Assembly: GCF_030440425.1 (NCBI RefSeq)
Contig: NZ_CP098023.1
Location: forward strand, 4,054,001 to 4,118,000
Length of the DNA: 64,000 nucleotides
Reading direction: 5' to 3'
Origin: Microbulbifer sp. MI-G
Lineage (GTDB): Bacteria; Pseudomonadota; Gammaproteobacteria; Pseudomonadales; Cellvibrionaceae
The notes beneath the pieces were generated by a model, which worked only from the letters and a program-made list of their open reading frames with translations, searched no databases and was not told where the DNA came from. This document shows positions 55,620-64,000 of this stretch, piece by piece. Numbering within the stretch: the stretch's first letter is position 1; every line of letters begins with the position of its first letter. Both the position numbers and the translations under genes were made by a program.

Positions 55620-57125
55620 CTATTGTAAGGATTTGGGTTTGCCCTGAAATTCCGCCAACCGCATTTTAATTTGCTGACTCTCAAATTCATCGGGAATTTC
55701 AAATATCAGGGGTTTGGCAACCCGCACGTAGTATTCCGCATCCTTTTGCTGGTAGAGCTCTTCCGCCAGCCACTGGGCGATATGTAACTCACGCGGTGCC
55801 CGCTGATAAGCCTGTTCCAGCATCTCCAGGTATTTTTCCCTCGGGTAGTCCAGCATCTCCATTGTCATGGCCAGACCAAACCAGTGGGAGGCTTTCTGGG
55901 GTTCTTTATCTACCAGATACGCAAATTCATCAGAGGCCCGTTTCAAACTGCGCAAATCCCGTCCCTTATTGGGGATCGTGGCCTGCTGGTTCACCGTCAG
56001 CCAGGCATGTGCACTCAGGTACCAGGGCTGTCGGCGATCATTGCCCGGTACGCTCGCCAGCAGATGGCTGGCTTGGGGGAAGTCGCCCATACGCAGGTCG
56101 GCACTCGCCTTGATGGAAACCAGCTCGGTATTGTAGATACCCGTTTGCAGGGCGTAGGCCATCAAGTCTTCCAGCGCCTGCAGGTTGTAACCGGACTGGG
56201 CGATAAAACCCGCCAGTACATTCACCGCTTCCCTGTTTGTCAGGCGCTTAACCTCGGGGGTCGCCTCGAGAAAGTCGGCGGGAATTTCTCCGGTCACTGT
56301 GTCAAATTCGCCCAACTCGTAGGCAGCAACGTAGGCCTTTTCAATTTCCGCCAGTGTCATGTCGAGGGCCTCTTCCAGCGCCAGCACCGGGTCCGCACCA
56401 TCGTTGTACGCCTTGACAAACTGATCAAATTCCTCTGTCTTGCCACTTGTCATCTTCAGCCAGTGCGACAGCAGCCAGCCACTGGCATAGACATTGGCTT
56501 TGGCTTCCGCATCCGTGTTGTATACCGTGGCGCGCAACAGCGGCTCCAGGGGCATCAGGCCAGCGTACATCAGTGTCATGGCACGTTCATGCGGAATGTC
56601 CCCGAGTTCATAGCGGCCCTTCTTTGGGAAAGACATTGTCGCCATAAATTCGGCAAAGCCTTCGCTATACCAGTAGGGGAAGTGGGTGGTGTTGCCGTTA
56701 TAACTGAGAAAATGAGTGTACTCGTGGAAGAGAAACTCACGGGCCTTGAGCTGGCGCTCGGCACTGCGGCCATCCAGATTGACCAGGGCATAGCTGCCTT
56801 CCGCCGAGGTGTCGAACAGTCCATTGGTCATTTCTGCCAGTTCAGCACCCACCAGGCCGGCATAGGTATCGCGGTCTCCGGCAGCATAGATGGTGAGCTT
56901 CGGGATATCGGGTGTCGCATCGAGTAATTCAATCGCCACAGCACGGTAGCGCTCCAGATCGGCCACCAGGCGCTTTACGGTCTGGGGGTCACCATCGGTA
57001 ATTACCCGGAAGTTGTCACTATCCACGGCATACCAGATTTCCTCCCCCAGATAGCGTGGAGCGGCAACGGCAGTCAGCACAAAACCGAAACAAAATACTA
57101 AACAAACAGCTGCGCGGGAAACCAT
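55620..57125 (-). CDS. Exported gluzincin-like peptidase with helical repeat tail
   Basis: A 501-residue secreted protein, signal peptide MVSRAAVCLVFCFGFVLTAVAA. The zinc motif HEYTH (His134, Glu135, His138) and a third ligand Glu155 in YWYSEGFAEF make a gluzincin (DUF1570-like) arrangement. The C-terminal half reads as alpha-helical repeats (ASHLLASVPG, ASHWFGLAMTMEMLDYPREKYLEMLEQAYQ), like TPR. The substrate is unknown. The adjacent divergent gene encodes another secreted hydrolase. Confidence 0.82.
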   Translation of the reverse strand: MVSRAAVCLVFCFGFVLTAVAAPRYLGEEIWYAVDSDNFRVITDGDPQTVKRLVADLERYRAVAIELLDATPDIPKLTIYAAGDRDTYAGLVGAELAEMTNGLFDTSAEGSYALVNLDGRSAERQLKAREFLFHEYTHFLSYNGNTTHFPYWYSEGFAEFMATMSFPKKGRYELGDIPHERAMTLMYAGLMPLEPLLRATVYNTDAEAKANVYASGWLLSHWLKMTSGKTEEFDQFVKAYNDGADPVLALEEALDMTLAEIEKAYVAAYELGEFDTVTGEIPADFLEATPEVKRLTNREAVNVLAGFIAQSGYNLQALEDLMAYALQTGIYNTELVSIKASADLRMGDFPQASHLLASVPGNDRRQPWYLSAHAWLTVNQQATIPNKGRDLRSLKRASDEFAYLVDKEPQKASHWFGLAMTMEMLDYPREKYLEMLEQAYQRAPRELHIAQWLAEELYQQKDAEYYVRVAKPLIFEIPDEFESQQIKMRLAEFQGKPKSLQ

Positions 57126-57449
57126 AGTTCAAGTCACCGAGTCATTATTGCCGGAAGCCTCCCTGGCACGCCCAAAGAGCCTCCACACTACCGGTTTTTA
57201 TTGGTTAAAAAAAGATCATTTCGATCATAAATTATCTAATTCGTGAATTTTATATGACTGAATATTCATAAATATATCGAACAAATCAAAAGCCATAGCG
57301 GATGCCAGCAGCGACAAGCAACGAGACAGATCTCTCAATTTTGCCCTGATCCACCTACCAAAAGCGGTCAAGGCTCTATATTTTCCTGTTGACCAGATAC
57401 CAGTCGTTGGTCAAAAAATAAAAATGATTCAAACAGATGAGAGATAACA
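57126..57449. other. Divergent intergenic region
   Basis: 324 AT-rich bases between two divergent exported hydrolases. TTGACCA (57389-57395) and TGGTCAA (57408-57414) form a 7-bp inverted repeat 36 bp before the plus-strand gene; it may be a protein-binding site. No gene was found. Confidence 0.4.
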
Positions 57450-59000
57450 ATGAAAATAAGTCGATTACTGGCGTTGCTTGGCAGCGCCCTGATCTCAATC
57501 CACGCCTGGTCGGCACCGGAGTATATTGCAGACCTGGATATCACTTCCTTTGACGGCACCCTGCTGGATGCCAATCTCTTTGTACCGGAATCACCCCCAC
57601 CGGCAGAGGGCTTCCCCACGGTGATTTTTACCAATAGCTGGGCCCTGGATAAGCACCAGTACTATTTCCAGGCCCGGGCACTGGCGGAAAAGGGCTATCT
57701 GGTACTGAGCTACTCGACCCGCGGTTTCGGCCAATCCGGCGGCCTGGTGGATGTGGCCGGAGAAAATAGTATCGCCGACGTCAGTGTGCTGATCGACTGG
57801 CTCGAAGCCAACTATCCCGTGGGCAGACTGGGCATGGCGGGCATTTCCTACGGTGGCGGTATCTCATTGCTGGGTGCCGCCCAAGACGCCCGCGTGAAGG
57901 CCGTGGCCTGCCTGTCCGGCTGGGCCGATGTGGTAGAGGCGCTCTACCCCAATGAAACCGTCAATCTGGTTTGGGGCGGTCTATTGGTCAACACCGCCCT
58001 GCGCAAGGAACCGGAGCTGAACCAACTCTGGGCCGATCTGCGCAGCGGCCAGAATTTGGAGCAAGTGATTCGTTTTGCCGCGCAACGCTCGGCCATTAGC
58101 TATATCGATGGGTTAAACGAGCACGGCACTGCCGTACTGCTCTCGAATAATTTCGCCGACTATCTGTTCAAACCCAACAGCATGGTCCACCTCTATTCTC
58201 TTCTGGAAGGTCCCAAAAAGCTGTTGCTGAATCCGGGTACCCATGCCATTACCGAAATCCTCGCGGGCAGCGACGGTCGTATCTGGTCCACCAGTTTCCG
58301 CTGGTTCGATCATCACCTCAAGGGTGAGGACAACGGTATTGACAGCGAACCCAAAGTGGATATGGCGGTGCGTATCAGCAACAAACTGGAGCAGTACGAG
58401 GACTACCCGGTAACGGGCGAAAGCACCACCTGGTACCTGCGGCCGCGCTTTACCCTGTTCAACAATGGAGGCATGCACGGCGAACGCTATGATGGCTGGC
58501 GCTGGACCAATACATTCCACGGAGGTTCCGACACCTTCGCAGGTACCGGTATCCCGCTGTTATCCGACGCCCTGGAAGGCTTCGGTATCCCGGTTTACAC
58601 CCCCATGCTAGCCATTAACGGATACTACGCGATTGAGTATCAATCCCCAATCCAGTGGCAAACCCTCAGGATTCGCGGGGAGCCGAGACTGGCAATGTGG
58701 ATTGAACCCAGCCGGGAAACCGTACAGCTGCAGGCGCACCTCTACGATGTCGGCCCCCTGGGGCTGGGCCGGCTGATCACCCATGCGCCCATCACCCTGC
58801 GCGGTGGCAGGGCGGGAGAGCCGCAGAGGGTCGATGTGGAGCTGTTCACCACCAGCTACGATGTCCCCGCCGGTCACCGGGTGGTGCTGGCCATTGATAC
58901 CCAGGGCCTGATCTACCAGAAACCCCAGGACACCGATTACCGTATCCGCGTGCCCTACAGCCGCAGCGAGGCCTCCAGCCTGACGATCCCGCACCTCTGA
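57450..59000 (+). CDS. Exported CocE/S15-type alpha/beta hydrolase
   Basis: A 516-residue secreted hydrolase, signal peptide KISRLLALLGSALISIHAWSAP. The nucleophile is Ser133 in MAGISYGGGISL, with STRGFGQSGG upstream and a C-terminal jelly-roll (LGRLITHAPITLRGG, VELFTTSYDVPAGHRVVLAID) typical of the X-Pro dipeptidyl-peptidase/CocE family. A role in peptide or ester breakdown is inferred. Start ATG with a GAGAGATAAC leader. It is followed by the M1 peptidase on the same strand. Confidence 0.87.
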   Translation: MKISRLLALLGSALISIHAWSAPEYIADLDITSFDGTLLDANLFVPESPPPAEGFPTVIFTNSWALDKHQYYFQARALAEKGYLVLSYSTRGFGQSGGLVDVAGENSIADVSVLIDWLEANYPVGRLGMAGISYGGGISLLGAAQDARVKAVACLSGWADVVEALYPNETVNLVWGGLLVNTALRKEPELNQLWADLRSGQNLEQVIRFAAQRSAISYIDGLNEHGTAVLLSNNFADYLFKPNSMVHLYSLLEGPKKLLLNPGTHAITEILAGSDGRIWSTSFRWFDHHLKGEDNGIDSEPKVDMAVRISNKLEQYEDYPVTGESTTWYLRPRFTLFNNGGMHGERYDGWRWTNTFHGGSDTFAGTGIPLLSDALEGFGIPVYTPMLAINGYYAIEYQSPIQWQTLRIRGEPRLAMWIEPSRETVQLQAHLYDVGPLGLGRLITHAPITLRGGRAGEPQRVDVELFTTSYDVPAGHRVVLAIDTQGLIYQKPQDTDYRIRVPYSRSEASSLTIPHL

Positions 59001-59137
59001 GAATACGCCAGCTTGCCCTTTCCCCGGCGGTGGCCTGCCGGGGGACTGAACCGCCCCGCTGATCAACTCGTCTCAGCACAGCGCGTATTTTCTCACCGAA
59101 CCGTTACAATGCGCTTTTCGACTGAATACCCACACTT

Positions 59138-61873
59138 ATGAATAAGAAGATTCCTTTTGCCCTGCTGGCCACTGCGCTGCTGTTTGCAGCTGCTCGCGCC
59201 CCGGCAGAAAAAACCCCGGAGCATCAACAACAAACCGCCGCGGAAACAGCGGCAGCGGACTACAGTGATGTCCCGGGAGGCAAACTGCCCGAGGGCGTGC
59301 ACCCTTTGGCCTATCGCCTCGATTTGCTGCTGGATCCGCGCCAGGCGTCCTTTGACGGCAGTGTTGCCATCGATATCCGCCTGGACGAGAGCACAGACCA
59401 CATTTGGCTGCACGGCAAGAATCTCACCGTGGAAAAAATCCATGCTCAGCGCAAAGACGGCCAGACCGTTGCGGCCTCTTACCGCCAGGTTCTCGACAGC
59501 GGCGTGGCCGTAATTGCTTTCGCCGAGTCTCTGCCCGCCGGCGACTTCACCCTGCACATCGACTATAGCGCGGCCTTCGATCGCAACCTCGCCGGCCTGT
59601 TCAAGGTAGAGGAGCAGGGCAATGCCTATGCCCTGGCCAAGTCCGAATCCATCCAGGCGCGCAAATACCTGCCTGGTTTCGACGAACCCGGCCTCAAGGC
59701 GCCCTTCTCTATCAGTCTCACCGTGCCCGAGGGCTACGCCGCCATCAGCAATGGTCCGGAGCTGGCACGGGAGCCGGCCGGTGCGGGTCTTGAGAAAGTC
59801 ACCTTTGCCACCACGCCCCCCATGCCCACTTACCTGCTGTCTTTGTCAGTGGGCCCCTTCGATATGGTGGAACGCCCGGCCATCCCGCCAAATAAATACC
59901 GCAGGGAAGCCATCCCATTAAGAGGTTTTGCGCGCCATGGTCGCGGCGGGGATATGCACTATATCCTCGATATCACACCGAAAATGGTGGAAACCTTTGA
60001 GACCCAGCTACAACGCCCCTACCCTTTCAAAAAGCTGGATATTATTGCTGCCCCCCAGTGGCCCAGCGGCGCAACAGAGTTGTCTGCCGCCATTACCTAC
60101 CGCGAACAGCGTATTCTGGTGGGAGACAACCCGGCACCCGGTACCCGCCTGGCCCTGGTGGAGGTGCACGCCCACGAGATCGCACACATGTGGTTTGGCA
60201 ATCAGGTCACCCCACCCTGGTGGGATGACCTGTGGCTGAAAGAGGGCTTTGCCACCTGGGGTGAACCCCTGGCTCTCACCATTATGGAGCCCGAGGGCGG
60301 TCACGACCTCAATGCCACCACCTCCGCCATCAGCGCCATGCAGCTGGACTCCCTCGCCAGCACCCGCGCTATCCGCGAGCCGGTGACAAACAACAACACT
60401 ATCCGCAACGCCTACGATGCCATCACCTATTCAAAAAGCCTCGGCGTCATCAATATGGTGGACAGCTACTTCGGCGCCGAACGGTTTCGCCCGGCCCTGG
60501 GCCGCTACCTGGAAACTTTCAGCGGTGGCAAAGCGGATTCCCCGTCCTTTTACCGTGTGATCGGTGAAGAAACCGATACCCCGGAATTGACGGAAACCTT
60601 TCGCAGCTTTGTGGAGCAGAAGGGGGTCCCCCAACTGGATCTGTCACTGGAGTGTGCCGATTCTGGCCGTGCCAAACTGCACGTACACCAGAGCCGCTAC
60701 AAGCCGTTGGGCTCTCCCATTGCCGATGCCCGGCAACAGTGGAACATTCCCTTCTGCTACAAAAGCGATACCGCTGTGCAACACTGCCAGATGCTCACGC
60801 AGGTCGATACGACCCTGAATGTGCCCGGCGAGGCCTGCCCCGGTTGGATCATGCCCAATGTGCAGGGTAGTGGTTACTATCGCTGGAACCTGCCCACAGC
60901 CCAGTGGCAGGCGCTGGTCAAGCGTTTTGACCAGTTTGCCCCCACCGAACAGCTGTCGATTATCGACAGCGCTTTTGCAGCCTTCGAAGCCGGCAAGCTG
61001 CCGGACACCCTGCTGCTTGACGTAGTGCGACAATCTGCCGGGGCAGGCAAGCGCCAGGTAATCACCATGCCGCTGCGCTACCTGCGCAAGTACCGCAACA
61101 ATTATCTCGGTCAAGCACAGCGCTCTGCATTTTTGCAGTTTACCCGCAATCTCTACCTGCCGCTCCTCAACAGCAGCGCCGACAGTCACGAGGCCGACCG
61201 GCAGATACTGCACAGTACCCTGCTCAGTTTTATGGCCCTGGTGGCTGAAGACCCGCAAGCGCGCAGGCAATTACTGGACAGGGCCAGGGCCTTTACCGGC
61301 TTTCAAGTCCCGCGCGATCCACAGGCACTGGACTCAGACCTCTACACTGCCGCCCTGACAGTTGCCGTGCAGGATGCCGGCGAGGCATTTCTGACACACC
61401 TGGTGAATCTGCGCGGTGCACTGGATGATCCGCGTTTTGAAAACGCCAGCGCCAATGCCATCGGCAGCAGCGACAGCCCGCGGCAGGTGGAAACCATCCA
61501 CAGGCTGGCCCTCAGCGAGGATATGGGCCCGCGCGAGGCCTTTGGCCTGATCCAGTACGCTATGGCACAGCCCCGGGTACAGGCGCAGCACTGGGCCTGG
61601 CTACAGCAGAATTTCGAACAGGTGGTGGATAAAATCCCCGCACAAATCCGCCGCCGCACCCCCGCATTCGCCAACACGTTCTGCGATCGAAAGCATCTGG
61701 GAGAATTGCAGCAGCTGTTCGCAAAGCACGGGCATTTAACCCCCGGTTATGAGCGCAGTCTGGCCCAGACCGAGGAGCGTATTGCACTGTGCATGGCACT
61801 GCGGGAACAAGGCCGCTCTCTGATGGAGGCACTGCCCGGGGCGGAAGGTAAGGCGGCAGACAGCCCTTCCTGA
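59138..61873 (+). CDS. Exported M1-family zinc aminopeptidase
   Basis: A 911-residue gluzincin with signal peptide NKKIPFALLATALLFAAARA. The fold follows aminopeptidase N: a beta N-domain (PEGVHPLAYRLDLLLDPRQ), SIQARKYLPGFDEPGLKAPFS, the zinc site HEIAH (346-350) and Glu369 in LKEGFATW. An ERAP1-like C-terminal helical domain follows (about 560-911). The exopeptidase motif usually reading GAMEN is GATEL (311-315); the amine-binding Glu314 is kept. It is downstream of another secreted hydrolase, which suggests use of extracellular peptides. The 5' gap of 137 bp probably carries its own promoter. Confidence 0.9.
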   Translation: MNKKIPFALLATALLFAAARAPAEKTPEHQQQTAAETAAADYSDVPGGKLPEGVHPLAYRLDLLLDPRQASFDGSVAIDIRLDESTDHIWLHGKNLTVEKIHAQRKDGQTVAASYRQVLDSGVAVIAFAESLPAGDFTLHIDYSAAFDRNLAGLFKVEEQGNAYALAKSESIQARKYLPGFDEPGLKAPFSISLTVPEGYAAISNGPELAREPAGAGLEKVTFATTPPMPTYLLSLSVGPFDMVERPAIPPNKYRREAIPLRGFARHGRGGDMHYILDITPKMVETFETQLQRPYPFKKLDIIAAPQWPSGATELSAAITYREQRILVGDNPAPGTRLALVEVHAHEIAHMWFGNQVTPPWWDDLWLKEGFATWGEPLALTIMEPEGGHDLNATTSAISAMQLDSLASTRAIREPVTNNNTIRNAYDAITYSKSLGVINMVDSYFGAERFRPALGRYLETFSGGKADSPSFYRVIGEETDTPELTETFRSFVEQKGVPQLDLSLECADSGRAKLHVHQSRYKPLGSPIADARQQWNIPFCYKSDTAVQHCQMLTQVDTTLNVPGEACPGWIMPNVQGSGYYRWNLPTAQWQALVKRFDQFAPTEQLSIIDSAFAAFEAGKLPDTLLLDVVRQSAGAGKRQVITMPLRYLRKYRNNYLGQAQRSAFLQFTRNLYLPLLNSSADSHEADRQILHSTLLSFMALVAEDPQARRQLLDRARAFTGFQVPRDPQALDSDLYTAALTVAVQDAGEAFLTHLVNLRGALDDPRFENASANAIGSSDSPRQVETIHRLALSEDMGPREAFGLIQYAMAQPRVQAQHWAWLQQNFEQVVDKIPAQIRRRTPAFANTFCDRKHLGELQQLFAKHGHLTPGYERSLAQTEERIALCMALREQGRSLMEALPGAEGKAADSPS

Positions 61874-62036
61874 GCCCACTCGGTCAGACCCAAATTGTAA
61901 TGCCCCCCCGGTCCCTCAGGGAAGCCTGGGCGGGGCGCAATGGGCACACCCAATCCGCCTGCAGCGTGACACTGCGCGGGTGATTGCGATCGCAGGGCTT
62001 GCTCTGATTTGTCTCTGAACCGGGTCAAGGCCCGGA

Positions 62037-62423
62037 TCAACCCTCGGACTCCGCACGGTAAGCATCGGCGTCCAGCATATTGTCCAACTCACCCGCATCC
62101 GCAGGCTTGACACGGTAAAACCAGCCATCGTCATAGGGCGAGGCATTCACGGTTTCCGGCGCATCTTCCAGGGTTTCGTTCACCGCCACCACTTCGCCGG
62201 ATACCGGGGAGTAGATATCGCTGGCGGCCTTTACAGACTCAACCACACCGGCCTCATCACCCGCGGCCAGGGTACTGCCCACTTCCGGGGTTTCAACGTA
62301 CACCACATCCCCGAGGGCATCCTGGGCATGGTCGCTGATGCCAACGGTGATGGTGCCGTCCTCTTCCAGGCGCGCCCACTCGTGGCTGGGCAGGTATTTC
62401 AGTTCATTGCGGATTTCACTCAT
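62037..62423 (-). CDS. gcvH: Glycine cleavage system H protein
   Basis: Lipoyl carrier of the glycine cleavage complex, shuttling the aminomethyl group between GcvP and GcvT. The 128-residue protein has the lipoylated Lys65 in [50 protein letters not shown] and the usual acidic C-terminus. It is 67 bp downstream of gcvT. A short CCGGG/CCCGG hairpin (62020-62035) follows the stop. No gcvP is present in the window. Confidence 0.97.
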   Translation of the reverse strand: MSEIRNELKYLPSHEWARLEEDGTITVGISDHAQDALGDVVYVETPEVGSTLAAGDEAGVVESVKAASDIYSPVSGEVVAVNETLEDAPETVNASPYDDGWFYRVKPADAGELDNMLDADAYRAESEG

Positions 62424-62490
62424 GCTGTGATTCCTTGATTAAGCCTTTGAATAGATGTTCTTTTCCACGCATCCACCTGCGGTGCAATGC

Positions 62491-63579
62491 TCAGATGACC
62501 GATTTGCCGTTGCGCACAAAGCAGGGCTTAACCACCTTGACCGGCTGCAGTTGCCTGCGGATTTCCACCTGGGCACTGTTACCGACACTCGCAGGCACCC
62601 GCGCCAGGGCAACGGAATGCCCAAGAGTCGGTGAGAAGGTGCCGCTGGTAATGATACCGCGGTCCTCCGTGCCGTCTACCACCACGGGCTGGCCCGCGCG
62701 CAAAACACCGCGCTCCTCCAGTACCAGGCCCACCAGCTTCTGCCGGCCCCCCTGCGCGCGCTCCTGCACCAGCGTTGCGCGGCCGATAAAATCGCGATCC
62801 TCCGGCGCCCAGGCGATGGTCCAGGCCATGTTGGCCTGCAGTGGTGAGATGTCCTCGTCCATTTCGTGGCCGTAGAGATTCATACCCGCTTCCAGACGCA
62901 GGGTGTCGCGGGCGCCGAGGCCGCAGGGCGCGACGCCCGCGTCGGTCAGTGCACACCAGAAGCCACTGGCCTCTTCACCGGGCAGCATGATTTCCAGGCC
63001 GTCTTCACCGGTATAGCCGGTGCGCGCCACAAACCAGTCGCCGCGGGCGGCACTCTGAAAAACCTTCAAGGCGTCGATGGCCGCGGCCCAGTCGTTACCC
63101 AGGGCCACCTTGGCCCGATGGATGGCGCTGGGTCCCTGGATGGCGATCATCGCCAGTTGCGGGCGCTCGGCCAGCTCCACATCGAAGGGCTTCGCCTGTT
63201 GTCTCATCCAGGCGAGATCTTTTTCCCGGGTCGCACAGTTCACCACCAGGCGATAGCCGGGATCGCGCAGATAGACAATCAGGTCGTCAATGACACCGCC
63301 CTTGTCATTCAGCATGCCCGTGTACAGGGCCTTACCGGGGTTGCCATCCAGTTTCGCCACATCGTTGGCCAGCAGATAGCGCAGGTAGTCGCGGGCACCG
63401 CTGCCCTCGATATCGATCACCGTCATATGGGAGACATCGAACATCCCCGCCTCAGTGCGTACTTTGTTGTGCTCCTCCAGCTGAGACCCGTAGTGCAATG
63501 GCATATCCCATCCACCAAAATCCACCATCTTGCCACCGGCGGCGACATGTGCGTCATAGAGAGGCGTTCTGTTTCCCAT
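62491..63579 (-). CDS. gcvT: Glycine cleavage system T protein (aminomethyltransferase)
   Basis: Transfers the methylene group from H protein to tetrahydrofolate, releasing ammonia. It has 362 residues; the start is ATG 63577-63579 ([33 protein letters not shown]). A TTG two codons upstream is not needed. The folate-binding [14 protein letters not shown], the [14 protein letters not shown] block and C-terminal [17 protein letters not shown] are diagnostic. No glycine riboswitch was recognised in the 237 bp upstream. Confidence 0.97.
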   Translation of the reverse strand: MGNRTPLYDAHVAAGGKMVDFGGWDMPLHYGSQLEEHNKVRTEAGMFDVSHMTVIDIEGSGARDYLRYLLANDVAKLDGNPGKALYTGMLNDKGGVIDDLIVYLRDPGYRLVVNCATREKDLAWMRQQAKPFDVELAERPQLAMIAIQGPSAIHRAKVALGNDWAAAIDALKVFQSAARGDWFVARTGYTGEDGLEIMLPGEEASGFWCALTDAGVAPCGLGARDTLRLEAGMNLYGHEMDEDISPLQANMAWTIAWAPEDRDFIGRATLVQERAQGGRQKLVGLVLEERGVLRAGQPVVVDGTEDRGIITSGTFSPTLGHSVALARVPASVGNSAQVEIRRQLQPVKVVKPCFVRNGKSVI

Positions 63580-63816
63580 TGTCAAATCCCAGTCTGCCAG
63601 GTTGCGAAGCGGCGTATTCTAGCGGCTTGGGTAGTGGCGTTTCCAGCAGACGCGGCTGCGCGGCAGATCTGCTCGGTTAGCCCTGCGGCCACCGGGACTT
63701 AACCCTGCCCAGATCATTGTTCACCGCCAAAGATTCCGCCGGGGCGCTTGCGAAGACAGAGGGGAAGTCCGGATCGGGCAGGTCCCCCAGGGAGAGCCGG
63801 GACTGACTGGGGAAAA

Positions 63817-64000
63817 TCATTTGTCGGAATGATTCCGCCCATCGCCGGTGTCCTCGGTGTCTTTCTCCTGCTGGGCTGATTCATCCACCTTGAGACCATA
63901 CCTCTTCGAGCGCCAGCGCCACAGCCGCTTGGCCAGTTCCTGTCGGTCCGGCGTTTTGTCGGCCTCATCGACGATTTCCTCGCCGAGTAGCGTCTCCAGC
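63817..64000 (-). CDS. C-terminal end of a CNNM/CorB-like membrane protein
   Basis: The minus-strand frame enters at the window edge as LETLLGEEIVDEADKTPD, then RQELAKRLWRWRSKRYGLKVDES and an acidic tail before TGA (63817-63819). LETLLG.EIVDE followed by an RW-rich segment is the end of CNNM-type (DUF21/CBS) transporters. Only 61 codons are visible, so function rests on this short motif. It is upstream of and in the same direction as gcvT, with a 237-bp gap. Confidence 0.7.
   Translation of the reverse strand, partial: LETLLGEEIVDEADKTPDRQELAKRLWRWRSKRYGLKVDESAQQEKDTEDTGDGRNHSDK

Noticed and set aside
63586..63816. Glycine riboswitch upstream of gcvT
   Set aside because: I looked for paired glycine-aptamer cores in the minus-strand leader and could not recognise them. 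A covariance search would settle it.

Overview
The window looks like a chromosome segment of a GC-rich marine-type gammaproteobacterium, probably of the Cellvibrionales (Microbulbifer-like). This is inferred from the rpsF-rpsR-DUF2232-rplI-dnaB block, the SpeA/SpeB plus carboxynorspermidine polyamine route, the orphan VgrG-PAAR type VI secretion island and the GC-rich codon use. It is not a species assignment.

Layout. 1-1.6 kb holds most of acs (minus strand, C-terminus off the edge). 1.6-3.4 kb is gene-poor, with a YbjQ-family gene and a decayed IS3-family OrfA relic carrying in-frame amber codons. 3.4-4.6 kb is panC-panD. 4.9-12 kb is a polyamine cluster (speA, carboxynorspermidine dehydrogenase, nspC, speB) bracketed by two related exported DUF6515 proteins. 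12-21.5 kb is core minus-strand information processing: YcaQ-type glycosylase, dnaB, rplI, a DUF2232 membrane protein, rpsR, rpsF, then rlmB and rnr, with one plus-strand hydrolase. A tRNA-Leu(CAG) with a near-consensus promoter follows at 21.7 kb.

21.8-31 kb is an accessory, gene-poor stretch: a low-GC DnaQ-like exonuclease, a truncated IS3 element, a GFA protein, a LysR regulator divergent from an FAD oxidoreductase across a perfect 24-bp palindrome, a second-type csrA, a DUF6933 protein and a Tat-exported PhoD-like phosphatase.

31.6-49 kb is a two-partner secretion locus read on the minus strand: a Ser/Thr kinase fused to a formylglycine-generating-enzyme-like domain, a TpsB transporter, and a 4215-residue TpsA exoprotein. 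The middle of TpsA is built from 669-bp (223-residue) tandem units with higher-order 2577-bp duplications. Divergent from the kinase, 49.6-55.3 kb is a type VI secretion effector island: hcp, vgrG, a DUF6931 protein, PAAR, an exported DUF6795 protein and a class 3 lipase with hydrophobic C-terminal helices. No T6SS sheath or membrane-complex genes are present.

55.6-62 kb carries three exported or secreted hydrolases: a gluzincin-like protein, a CocE/S15-type hydrolase and an M1 aminopeptidase. The window ends with gcvT-gcvH (no gcvP nearby) and the C-terminal end of a CNNM/CorB-like protein.

The most unusual content is the 31.6-55.3 kb segment, where a giant repeat adhesin/exoprotein system and a T6SS lipase island meet at a membrane kinase that could control either one.
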